Below are positions 1 to 11,000 of a stretch of 64,000 bases of DNA, in pieces; the stretch's first letter is position 1; every line of letters starts with the position of its first letter. Origin of the DNA: Candidatus Methylopumilus universalis (GTDB taxonomy: Bacteria; Pseudomonadota; Gammaproteobacteria; Burkholderiales; Methylophilaceae); the NCBI GenBank assembly GCA_945883335.1, contig CAMCXI010000004.1:140254-204253 (forward strand). Direction: 5' to 3'. A program made the position numbers and the translations under genes. Under the pieces are notes generated by a model. It saw nothing but the letters and a program-made list of their open reading frames with translations. It was not told where the DNA came from and made no database searches.

Positions 1-1
1 T

Positions 2-166
2 GATGGTAATGCTATCGTAGCAAGAACATATATGGATGAAAATGATGTATGGCGTCTCAATATTTCGTCAGTTGCGGCAGTTCCAGAGGCTGAAACTAAC
101 GCCATGATGTTGGCTGGTCTAGGTTTAATAGGTTTCATTGCTCGTCGCCGTCGTAAGGCTTTTTAA
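2..166 (+). CDS. PEP-CTERM protein, 3' end only
   Basis: Only the last 54 codons lie in the window. They end in a textbook PEP-CTERM sorting tail: the VPEAE signature, a short hydrophobic helix (MMLAGLGLIGFIA) and a terminal basic cluster RRRRK. Proteins with this tail are exported, held in the inner membrane by the helix and processed by an exosortase; here exosortase B, encoded at 37.6 kb, is the likely partner. The main domain lies outside the window, so the function of the mature protein cannot be stated. The frame is fixed by the TAA at 164-166, and no stop interrupts it back to base 2. Confidence 0.85.
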   Translation, partial: DGNAIVARTYMDENDVWRLNISSVAAVPEAETNAMMLAGLGLIGFIARRRRKAF

Positions 167-283
167 GTTATAAGATTTGTGATTACTTTCTGCTCAATAA
201 TCTAATTTTAAAGGATTAAGGGCGAGTTGATTTAATGTGTCACCTTGATGTTTTTTTAATATATACATTTTGAGGAATAAATT

Positions 284-1786
284 ATGAAATATACAAAAAT
301 TGCAGTCGCATGTGGTTTAGCTCTAGCAGCAATGTCAGCACAAGCTGATTCTGTATCAGTTCCAGCTGGTACTAAAGTGATTTTTTTGTCAGGCGCTTCT
401 GCACCTGATAGCTTTTTAGCTGATATCGCATCAAGCATGATGACGAATGTTACTGCTATCAGAAGTAATGATGCAGGTATTCTACATCGTGCTTACCTTG
501 GTAAAGCAGCCGATGGTATCCCTGGCGTATCAGTTGGTACAGACATTCTGTTCATTAAGCGTTCTAAAGGTGGTTCTGTGTATGGTGTGGATCCAATTGC
601 TCGCGCACAACGTATTGAAACTTTAGATTTAAATAACTGTGTTGCTGGTTCTGCGCCATGGACTTGGTCATGTGGCACTAAAGGCATTGACCCAGGCGTT
701 ACTGGTCACGAGACGGTAGCTAACACTGGTTTAGTTGCAGACTTTGGTGTTTCTGATGTTGAGCCAGCGTTATTTCAAGAGCCGTACAATACTGAAAATG
801 ATCAACCAGCTTTATCGGCAGCTGAGTTAGGTGTTTTAACTAACGCTCCAGTGAACCAAATTATGATGGGTATTGTAGCTACTAACGCGGTTTCTGCTTC
901 TACAAGTATTAGCCGTGCGCAATATGGTGCTATGTTGGCTGGTAGACTTGATACATGGCAACAAGTAGACGGTTCAACAGATCCGGTTGTAGTTTGCCGC
1001 CGTGTAAATGGTTCTGGTACGCAAACTTCATACAACTGGTTCTTCTCAGGTTTCCCATGCAACTCAGCATCAGGCGGTTTCGCAGGTACGCCACCAGCTA
1101 ATGCAAGCGATAGCTTCGGTTTCGATGGAGAGCATGCAGGTACATCAGCAGATCCGTTCATTATTGATCCAACTGCTGGTAGGACGATCATTGAGAACTC
1201 AGGTTCAGGTGATGTACGCAATTGCTTGAAAGCTGCTCAAAATGGTACAGATTTTACTACAACTGGTGCATTTGGCAATAAATACAAAGTGTTGTTCTCA
1301 GGAGTTGGCGGTCCATCAAAAGCGATCGGTGTCTTATCACTAGACAGCTACAATAATGCAAATGCAGACGGTAAATATAGTTTCCGTCATTTGGATGGTG
1401 CGGGTACGTTTAATGGCGCAGACCAATCTTCATCTGTAGGCGCTACAGGTATTGCGCCATCGAAACAAAATTTATTGAATGGTAAATATGACTTTGTAGT
1501 AGAGCTTTCAGTGCAGGCACGTTCTGGTCAGGTGACAAACGTTCATGGTGATGTTGTTGCACCTATGACCGCAGATGCTGTAAAAAACAGCTTTTATGCT
1601 GAATTTGTGAAACGTGCTGGTTCTACTAAGTACACAGGTAATGATGGTGCTACTTCTGTTACTGTTCCTAATGCTTATGCTTCATTGCCGCAGTACACTA
1701 GCCATGCAACTAAAGGAGACTACGTGACTAAATACTCACGCGATGGTAACACTTGCTCACCGTTAGTATATAAACCAGCTCTTTAA
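284..1786 (+). CDS. secreted PBP-like (phosphate-binding superfamily) protein
   Basis: A 500-residue protein with a clear Sec signal peptide (cleavage after AQA, about residue 21). Three stretches match the PstS-like periplasmic binding fold: SGAS at 36-39, an ADFGVSDVEP stretch at 152-161, and the paired helix/loop around 209-246, where ISRAQYGAMLAG, TWQQV and RRVNGSGT mirror the 'sRaeiaaiFsGkitnW...rpdGSGT' pattern of phosphate-binding proteins. It is longer than PstS (about 320-350) and has no permease or ATPase genes beside it, so it is unlikely to be a conventional ABC transporter subunit. GAGGAA lies 8 nt before the ATG. A terminator follows directly, making it monocistronic or the last gene of its unit. 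The ligand is unknown; the fold assignment is by motif reading only. Confidence 0.7.
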   Translation: MKYTKIAVACGLALAAMSAQADSVSVPAGTKVIFLSGASAPDSFLADIASSMMTNVTAIRSNDAGILHRAYLGKAADGIPGVSVGTDILFIKRSKGGSVYGVDPIARAQRIETLDLNNCVAGSAPWTWSCGTKGIDPGVTGHETVANTGLVADFGVSDVEPALFQEPYNTENDQPALSAAELGVLTNAPVNQIMMGIVATNAVSASTSISRAQYGAMLAGRLDTWQQVDGSTDPVVVCRRVNGSGTQTSYNWFFSGFPCNSASGGFAGTPPANASDSFGFDGEHAGTSADPFIIDPTAGRTIIENSGSGDVRNCLKAAQNGTDFTTTGAFGNKYKVLFSGVGGPSKAIGVLSLDSYNNANADGKYSFRHLDGAGTFNGADQSSSVGATGIAPSKQNLLNGKYDFVVELSVQARSGQVTNVHGDVVAPMTADAVKNSFYAEFVKRAGSTKYTGNDGATSVTVPNAYASLPQYTSHATKGDYVTKYSRDGNTCSPLVYKPAL

Positions 1787-1826
1787 TTTTGAGTTAATTA
1801 TGTGTGAAAGCATGTAATTGAATAAC

Positions 1827-1860
1827 AGCCCTCCCCTGAAATTAGGGGGGAGGGCTTTTT
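1827..1860 (+). terminator. intrinsic terminator after the PBP-like gene
   Basis: A 10-bp GC-rich stem (AGCCCTCCCC paired with GGGGAGGGCT) around a 10-nt loop is followed by a TTTTT run. It lies 40 bp after the stop codon and separates this gene from the adhesin locus. Confidence 0.88.
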
Positions 1861-2029
1861 GTATTTTCAAACATAAAGTTTGTTTGACGAGAAATTTTTG
1901 ATGCTCTTAATAAGAAGGCCATTTAAAATGATTGCACTTTGCTAAAATAGAGTTCAATTTAATTTTTTGATTAAAAATTTGTCGTGAGGCATTCTAAGCG
2001 TTGTTGTTGAATTAAAGGATTTTAAGTAT

Positions 2030-5000
2030 ATGAATAACGTTATTTGCCGTCTAGTTTTTAACAAGTCGCGCGGCTTATGGATGGCTGTATATGAGCATAT
2101 TCGTGGTGAGCAATCAAGCAAAAATGACTCGGCTAAAAGCAGTACGAAGGACAAAAAACAAACTTCAGACTTTATCCGAGCATGTTTAATAATTATTCTT
2201 ATGGGGTTTGGTGCACTGGGGTTGATAGGTGCAGCTTTTGCCGAATTACCTGTAGGAACTATTCCAACAGGTTTAAATGTAGTTGAAGGAAATATTACGC
2301 TACATACCCCAGTCATTAATCCTGAGCAAATAAATGGACAATTGCTTAAAATTGACCAGTCCAGCCTTAAAGGTATTTTAGAGGGTAATAATTTTAATAT
2401 TGGACAAGACAGTGCAGTCAAAATTAATCATACATACAATGGCCAGGGTTCGGCCACACTGATTCGTATTAACGGGCCAAAAACTATTATTGAGGGAGCG
2501 CTAAGCTCCCCGAATGGATCAATTTATTTAATTAATCAAAATGGTATTTTATTTGCAAATGGTGCACGTGTAGCAGATGTGAATGGTTTGGTGGCTTCGG
2601 CACTAAATCTTACCAATAGTGACTTTCTAAGTAATTTAGGCCATCTTAATGCGTATTTTGATGGCGGAAGAGCAGCATATGTATGGGGAGGTGATTCAGC
2701 TGGTTTTCAAGAAGTGCTTGTGCAAGTTGAGCCTGATGCACACATTAAAGCTGCCCTAGGAAGTAATGTAATGCTATTTGCACCTAAGGTAATTAACCAA
2801 GGCAGCATACAAAGCACTGAAGGTCAAATTGTAATGGCTGCAGGTGAAAAAGTTTATTTGTCTGTTGCGCCAGATGTAAATGGCGGTTCTGCTGTAGGAG
2901 TTTACAACTATACGAAAGATTCACCTTATAGAGGTTTGGCAGGTGTATTGGTCGAGGTGGATTCTCCCGATTATAACAAAAAAGATTTAAACGGTAATGA
3001 CGCTCTTGATCTAAACGGTAAGCCAGTAAAGCTGACTGGAGAGGTAGTGAACGATACCATGGGTCGTATTCTTGCACAGCGTGGTAATGTGACCATGGCC
3101 TCATTTTTAGTGAACCAGGACGGTCGTGTAACCGCAACTTCATCAGCCAGTCAAAAGGGTTCAATTAGATTATTAGCGCGCGATACAACTGATACAGCTT
3201 CAGTTGGTTTAGCATCTATCGAGCCTAGTGGCAATGAGCCTGTCGTAGATTTTCAAACTAGACTCAATCAAAATATTACCAAAAATACAATTATTGCAGG
3301 TAGTCGAACAGGTAAGTTGAATGTTGGTACGAATAGTATAACGACGGTTCTCGCTGAAGATAGTGCTGTCTTGCCTAAGGCAAATGAAATTTTTGCTAGT
3401 CAGCAAGTAGGTGAACCTGTTGTTAAACTAGGAGAGGTATCTTATCTTGAAAGCGTCATGAAATCGCTCAATGTTAAGGGCTCTACGCTGACTGATAGCC
3501 AAGTATTTAATGCGCCAACAATAGAAGCTGTGGGTCGCCAAGTAATAATTGGTGATAAAGCTCAGATTGTTGCTCCAGGTGGCTTTATCAACATTTCAGC
3601 GCAACAATTAGGTCAAGGCTTTAATGTAGGCAATCAAAATATACCAATAAACACTAAAGACACAGAGTCTCGATTGTTTATCGGAAATAACACGGTAATT
3701 GATGCAGCTGGTTTAAAAAATGTTGCGGTGGATATGGAGCGTAATTTTGTTGAAAGATTACTGACCTTGACAGACTTGAAAAATAACCCGTTAAATAGAG
3801 ATGGTTTTTTATATAGAAAAGAAGTTTGGTTTGATATTCGAGATACGCCGGATTCTTACGTAGCTGATTTAGCTGGTTTTGTTAAAGAGGTGCCGCGGTC
3901 ACTCGGTGAAAAACTAGCAACAGCTGGTGATATTAAATTAGGGTCAGAGGGCGATTTAATTCAAAGCGGTAGTTCTATATTAGATGTTTCTGGGGGCGCG
4001 CTCAAGTTTAATGCCGGACTTAATAAAGAAAGCTGGGTTGTAGCACAAAATGGTAAGGTTTACGCATTGGGAGATGCCCCAGCAGACACCTTGTTTACTC
4101 AGTTCTTAGGCGGAACAAATACAAGGAATTTGTTTGAAGCTGGCTATAGTGAGGGTAAGGCAGCTGGCACGGCAATGATTGATGCTTATGATATGGCTTT
4201 AGATGGTCAAATATATGGTGGAGTAAATTACGGTGTATATCAGCGCGAATCTAAAAATATGGGTGGCAAATTAGAAATCAATGTTATGACGCCAGCGGGT
4301 TCTATTGGCCATGATGTCTATGTAGCGAACACAACGCCACTCAACGCTAACTTTAGTGCTACAGATGCACTACCAGAATCACGTACCAATAGAGTAGAAG
4401 TTGATGCGAATATGCTTAGCAGAAGCGGTTTCGAAGATGTTTCTGTCAACACCACAGCTAATGTTAAGGTTAATGCTTCTATTAGAATGATGGATGGAGC
4501 TAATTTATCATTGTCGGGTAGCGATATTGAGGTAAATCAAAATTTTGTTGCTAGAGGCGGCAGTATTTCATTGAAAAGCGCCGTTAATGACTTGTCTGAG
4601 CTCTTAGATGAAACCAATGTCAAAGTGGCGGACGGCGTTATTCTAGATGTGTCTGGTAACTGGGTAAATGATAGGTTAAGCGTTGCTAATGGACGTGTAA
4701 TCATTAATGGCGGTAAAGTTTTAATCAGTTCTGGAGATGAAGTCAGGCTTGGTTCTGGTAGCTTGGTTGATGTTTCTGGTGGTGGTTGGTTGCAAGGAAC
4801 TAATAAGCTCATTAATGGAGATGCAGGAAGTATCAATATAGCGAGTCAAAGTGAACAGGGTGGTCAAGATAATCCTTATACCTATATTGCGCCTAATTTG
4901 AAGGGTGAGTTACGTGGTTTTGCCTTAGGTACGGGTGGCGAACTATCGATTACTTCACCATTTGTTACTATTGGAAATACCGGTTTTAGGGATGAACGAG

Positions 5001-8000
5001 AGTTTTTAGCAACGCCAGAATTTTTTCAAAGTAGCGGGTTTGCAAGCTTTCATTTAACTGGGCGCGATGGCCTTTTAGTAAAAAGTAATACTAATGTTAA
5101 TGTGATTGCAAAGAATTATGTTTTAGACAGCGGTTATCAGAATGAGAAAACAGGTGGTCATGTAAATGATTTTGCGTCACCAACTGTTTTGCCGGATTAT
5201 TTGCGAACTTCTACCAGCCTTGCTTTATCTACTTTAGCTACTGACAATGCATTGCCAGCAGATGCTTTTTTAGCAAGTGGTGTTGCTAGAGGTAGCATTG
5301 TTGTAGAAACTAAAGCCTCTTTAAAAGTAGACGCTAATGGTTTAAGAACCAATTCAATCGGCGAAAAAGTGTCACCTACTATTGCTTTATCCGCTTGGGA
5401 TAATCAAATAGTTATTGATGGAACATTACAAGCGCCTGCTGGTGACATTAGTTTAACCATGAATGGTGATGTAACATTGGAAAGTGACCCTGGCTATAAC
5501 GCGGCCCAAGCAATTTGGTTGGGGGTTAATGCAAAATTATTGGCAGTAGGTTATACACGCAATACTCCAACAGGAAGCATATTAAGAGCTGGTGACGTAT
5601 ACGGAGGCGGCAACATTGCGCTGGATGCAAAAAAAGGTTACGTCGTTGCTAAAAAAGGTTCCATGATAGATGTTTCTGGTTCATCAGCCATATTTGATGT
5701 GAGAAACAATCAGGGCTTCACTCCGACCAACGTATCGAGTAATGGCGGTGATGTCTCTATTAATGCCCGTGAAGGCATACTTCTAGATTCTTCATTTAAA
5801 GCGACATCTCCAGGTGGTTTGGGTGGTAGCTTGGAAGTCAGATTAACACGTGGTAGTTCTCACAATATTGGTTTTGCTTCATCTCCTTATCCAGGAAGCG
5901 CCGAAAATAGCATTACGGGAAATCCAGGGAATCGACCTAATCAGCAATGGTATGTTGACTTAAGTCAATCGGGTACTTTTATACCTGAATATCTAGCTGT
6001 AGGATTTTCAGTAGAATCTGAAGCTGCAGGCTTAGCAAAAATATCTGCTGATAAATTGATGAGTGGGGGTTTTAGCGATGTCGCACTCAAGTCTGAATAT
6101 GGTGTAAGATTTAACGGTGATGTTGATTTGGCGGTATCTAGAAGTTTGACCTTGAATGCCAAGGTGGTTGAAGCTAATGATGGTTCAAATGTAAAGCTCA
6201 CTGCGCCAAATGTGGTTATCGGTAATGATATTGAGACTAAACCTTTAAGACCTAATAACGAATATCAGGCAGCTACTCCTCTAGCAGGTTCGGCAAACTT
6301 AATTGTGAAATCGGATTTGCTTAACCTGAATGGTCAGTTTGCATTATCAAAATTTGATATGTCAACACTTGTAACTGTTGGTGAGATTAGAATGACAGGT
6401 GTGAGTGACCCCAATGTCTCCACGGGAGGGATGAATCAACCTCCAATAGGGCTACTGGTCACTGCTGGTAATTTGAACTTTTCTGCCCGTCAGATTTATC
6501 CAACATCACTTTCAGACTTTACAGTCACGGCAAATGGCGCTCAGAGTTCTGTTAGCTTTAATAAAATAAACCCCAATAATGCTTTCGATCATGTGCTGTC
6601 TGCTGGTGGAAAACTCACTGTTAATGCAAAAACGATTGATCAAAATGGAGTTTTACTTGCACCTTTTGGGGTCATTACGTTAAATGCGCTTGATACGCTA
6701 AATCTAAATTCTGGGAGTGTTACCTCTGTGTCTGCAAACGACACTTTGATTCCATTTGGCTATATGGACCGAGATGGTAAAGATTATTTATACGATTTTG
6801 GCCCAAACAGCCAGCAATTTTTCACACCACCAGAACGTTCAATAAAGCTGAATGCGTCTAATTTAAATCAAAAAGAAAACAGCACCGTAGATATTAGTGG
6901 CGATGGCGATTTATTTGCTTACGAATGGGTGCCAGGTATAGGCGGTAGCAGCGATGTGCTTGCTGCAAACGCTAAACAAAGTGCTTTTGCTATTAGCGCT
7001 ACTAATACATGGGCAATTATGCCTGTAAATAACCAAACGTTCGCTAGCTTTGATACGCAGTATTGGCAAGGTAGCGATATTAAAGCGGGCGATGCAGTTT
7101 ATATTTCTGGAGTTGCTGGGTTATCTGCTGGTTATTACACCTTATTGCCCGCACGTTATGCATTACTGCCAGGTGCGATGCTGGTTTCATCAGTTTCAGG
7201 CCATCAAGATATACCATCGGGTATGTCACTCAAGCTTGCTAACGGCAGTTCCTTGGTTTCTGGGCATTTAGCGGCTTACACGGATAAGGGATATACGCAA
7301 ACATCACGTACAGCTGGGTTTGTTTTACGACCGGGTGCTGACGCATATAAATTAGCGCAATACAACACAACTGAGGCTAGTACTTATTTTAAAACACAGA
7401 CACAGACACAGACACAGACACAGGCGCAACAGCCCGCAGATGCTGGACATTTGTCGATTGCGGCGACTAATCACTTGGTACTAAAGGGGATTTTAAATGC
7501 CTTGCCAGGTCGAGGTGGACTAGGGGCGGAAGTTGACGTTGCAGCACCTAAATTACTGGTAGTTGGTGCTGGTGAGCAAACGGGTCAGTTTATTATAGAT
7601 GATGTAACTTATCTTGCAATAGACGAACTAACGCTAGGTACTTTTAAAGCAGCTAGTTTATTGCTAGGTGGCACACGAAGTAACGGCATGTTAGAAGTGA
7701 TTGCTAGTGATGTTCGCATGAGTGAGAATGCTAATTTAGCTGGCCCAGAAGTAATATTGGCCGCTACTAACAATGTGGTGTTAGATGAAGGCGCGCACAT
7801 CATAGGATCAGGGGTTGGCGCTGCATCCAAAAACATAACAATTGGCGTAATTGCTGATACCAATGGTAACGGTAGCGTTGATGGTGACGGTGCATTGGTA
7901 AGAGTATCAGGTGGTAAGGCAGCCCAAGTGACTCGCTTAAATACTGATAGCAATCGTGGAGAATTGATTTTGCAGTCAGGTGCAATTTTAGAAGGAGATG

Positions 8001-11000
8001 GTGCGGTATTCCTGGATGCTTCCAAAAATATTAGTATTGCAGGTGATATTAAATTTTCTGATGGTGCGGCTTTAGGTTTTTCATCTAATCAAGTGAGTTT
8101 AGGTTCACCCGATAATAGTGAAGCTGTCACAAATGGTTTATGGCTCAAAAAGGCACAGCTTGATAAATTTGTTGATGCGGGTAGCCTATTTTTACAAAGT
8201 AAATCAACAGTAGATTTATATGGTGACGCGAGTTTTGGTAACAGTAAGTTCAATTTAACACTAGAGAGTGCTGGCATTGCTGGCTACCAAAACACAGATA
8301 AAACAGCAACGATTACTGCGCGAAGTATCACGTTAGCGAATAATGAAAATGTAAAATTCCCACTTGCTTCTGCACTTGCTTCTAATCCTGCATTAGGTTC
8401 AGGTGATCTACTTCTAAAGGCTGAAACAATCCACAACGGCAATAATACAGTTCGTCTTGCTGGTTTTAATAAGGTAGATATTTCTGCTAGCAAAGAGTTA
8501 GTGGTTCTGGGTAACGTAGCTCGAGATAGCAACGACGTTTCTCAAAATAAGCTAGCGGCGGATAAGAATCTGATCATTAGTGCGCCTCGTATTACGGCAG
8601 TTAACAAAGCTGATTACATTATTGAGGCGGGCGCTGATACAGATGCAAGCATTGGAGGATTGCTGAAAGTACAGGGTACTATTGGTAAACAGCCAGAATT
8701 TAGTGCGTCAGTATCGCAAGGTACCAAACTCAAGTTGAGTGGCCACAAAGTGTTATTAGCTGGAGCCACTACACAAGCTGATAACACTATAGACCGTCAT
8801 GGCGCACTAATTGATATGCAGGGTGGCCAAATAGGTATGGAGGCTACTGGCTTGAATGCAACCGACGACAATATCACTTTAGAGAGTGGCGCACGCATTC
8901 TTGCGCAAGGCAGCTCCTATGAACAAAATGATCAAAAAGTAGTATTACCAGCAGGGCAAGTATCGCTTACATCTAAATTTGGTAATGTGGATGTTCAACT
9001 AGGTGCATTGGTTGATTTAACTGCGGTGAGTAATAGTGATGCAGGTAAGTTGATTGTTTCCGCCGTAAACGGTGAAGCCAAATTGATAGGTGAAATAAAA
9101 GCGGCTACAGTTGGTGCTAAAGGCAAAAATGGTGTTGCAATTGTAGATGCTAAAGTGATTGATATAAGCCGAACCATAGCTGCATTAAATACTTTCTCAG
9201 GTGCGCAATCTTACCGTGTTCGTGAAGGTGATATAGCTATTGCTGCTGCAGATAAAATTACGGCACAGGTTGTAAAAGTGATGGCAGAAAGCGGAGCAAT
9301 TAATGTAAGCGGAATAGTTGATGCATCTGGTGATAAAGGTGGCAGTATTGAGCTTTATGCAAAAAATGATGTTACGCTCAATGCAGGCTCAGAGTTGCTA
9401 GCAAAAGGTACTGCAGATACAACCAGCATGGCAGGTAGTTTGGGTAATGGTGGTGCGGTAATATTATCTTCTGACACGGGTATTGTGAGTGCAGTAAAAC
9501 CTGATGCTAACGGTTTGGGGGGTGCGTTAATTGATGTGTCAGGGGACCAAGTTGGCCTAGTTAAGGGTGAGGGTGGTGAGGTTATATTTAGAGCACAGCA
9601 AACAATTACTGATAATACAACCTTTAACGCTGTTAATACTGCAGGGAATGCTACTATATTAACTGCGAACATTACTGGGTTTACGCTTACCTCAGGCGCT
9701 GTTGTTGCATTTAAACCAAATGTAAACGGAAATCAAAGTACCAAGTTAAATGTTAACTCTCTGGGTGCTAAATCTATATTCAAAAATGGTGGTGCTAGTT
9801 TGGCATCCTCTGATCTCAAACTTGGAAAGATTTACATTGCAGTGTATGACGGTAAGGATTTTCAGTTGGTTACTTCCGTCAATCAGGCTAATGGCTCAGA
9901 TGCAGTTGGCACGGGGGTTAAGGTAGACGCTGGCTCTTCCGGCACAGTTACTGGAGCTAATAGAGTATTGGTAGAGGCTGTGAAGCTGTACGATAAGCCA
10001 GGAAATTTTACTGTGGATACCAACAATCAGAAACTGTTTGCCGCAGATGCTAACGCATTTGCAAGCCTTTCATCTTCTATTGCTGGTGGGTTTGTGCCAA
10101 CCCGCGATGGTAAATCGACTGTAATCACTCCCGGTATAGAAGTTAGGTCATCTGGAGACATTACGATTTCTAGCGATTGGAATTTAGGTAATTCAGTAAC
10201 AAATAATAGCACTGCTGCCAAATCTATCTTAGGTGGTGGAGTATTAACTTTACGTGCAAATAATAATTTATTAATAAACGGCAATATTGATTATGAAGAT
10301 TTTTCTATAGGTTCAACATATGCATCACTTAAACAAAAACCTAATAGCTGGAGTTATCGTTTAATTGGGGGCTCAGATACAAGTTCTGTAAATTTAGAAG
10401 CGGTACTTGGCGACGCCAGTGTAGATAAAAATAATATTATTGTTGCCGATGGTAAATTTATAAGAACCGGCAGGGGCTTTATACACGCTGTAGCTGGTAA
10501 CAATATTCAATTGGGTGATAGTGACGGCAATGGAGCTGCTATTTATACAGAAGGCTTGCACGATGACAGCAAATATATGCCTGTAGGATTTAATTACAGC
10601 ACAGTGGGTGTGACAGGAAGTTTTTTTAACCCCAATAAAGAGCTTTATGCGGATGGCGCTGGTGATGTCATTCTAAATGCTGGAAGAAATATATCAGGAT
10701 CAACCACAATAAATGAGGTTAATAGCTGGCTTTATCACGCTGTTCTTGTTGAGAATATGAAAGATGGTGAAAATCTCGCATACACTAAAGATCCTAATAA
10801 TCCTCAGGTCAGATGGTGGAGTATTTATAATAATTTTAAGAATGGCGTAGCTTCCATGGGTGGGGGTGATGTTAAAATTACAGTTGGTGGTGATATAAGT
10901 GATATGCAGATAGTGACAGCAACTAATGGGCGTATGGGTGGGGATGTCAACGCTGCCCCAGATATTGCTAACTTTTCTGAACTTGGCGGTGGGGATGTTA

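Noticed and set aside
802..1221. Long antisense open frames inside large genes (also at 7609-8025, 12643-13023 and 62302-62820)
   Set aside because: They mirror the codon bias of the sense genes, have no ribosome site or recognisable domain, and lie within well-supported proteins.
7394..7423. On/off phase-variation tract in tpsA
   Set aside because: The unit is six bases, so copy changes never shift the frame; at most they alter length.
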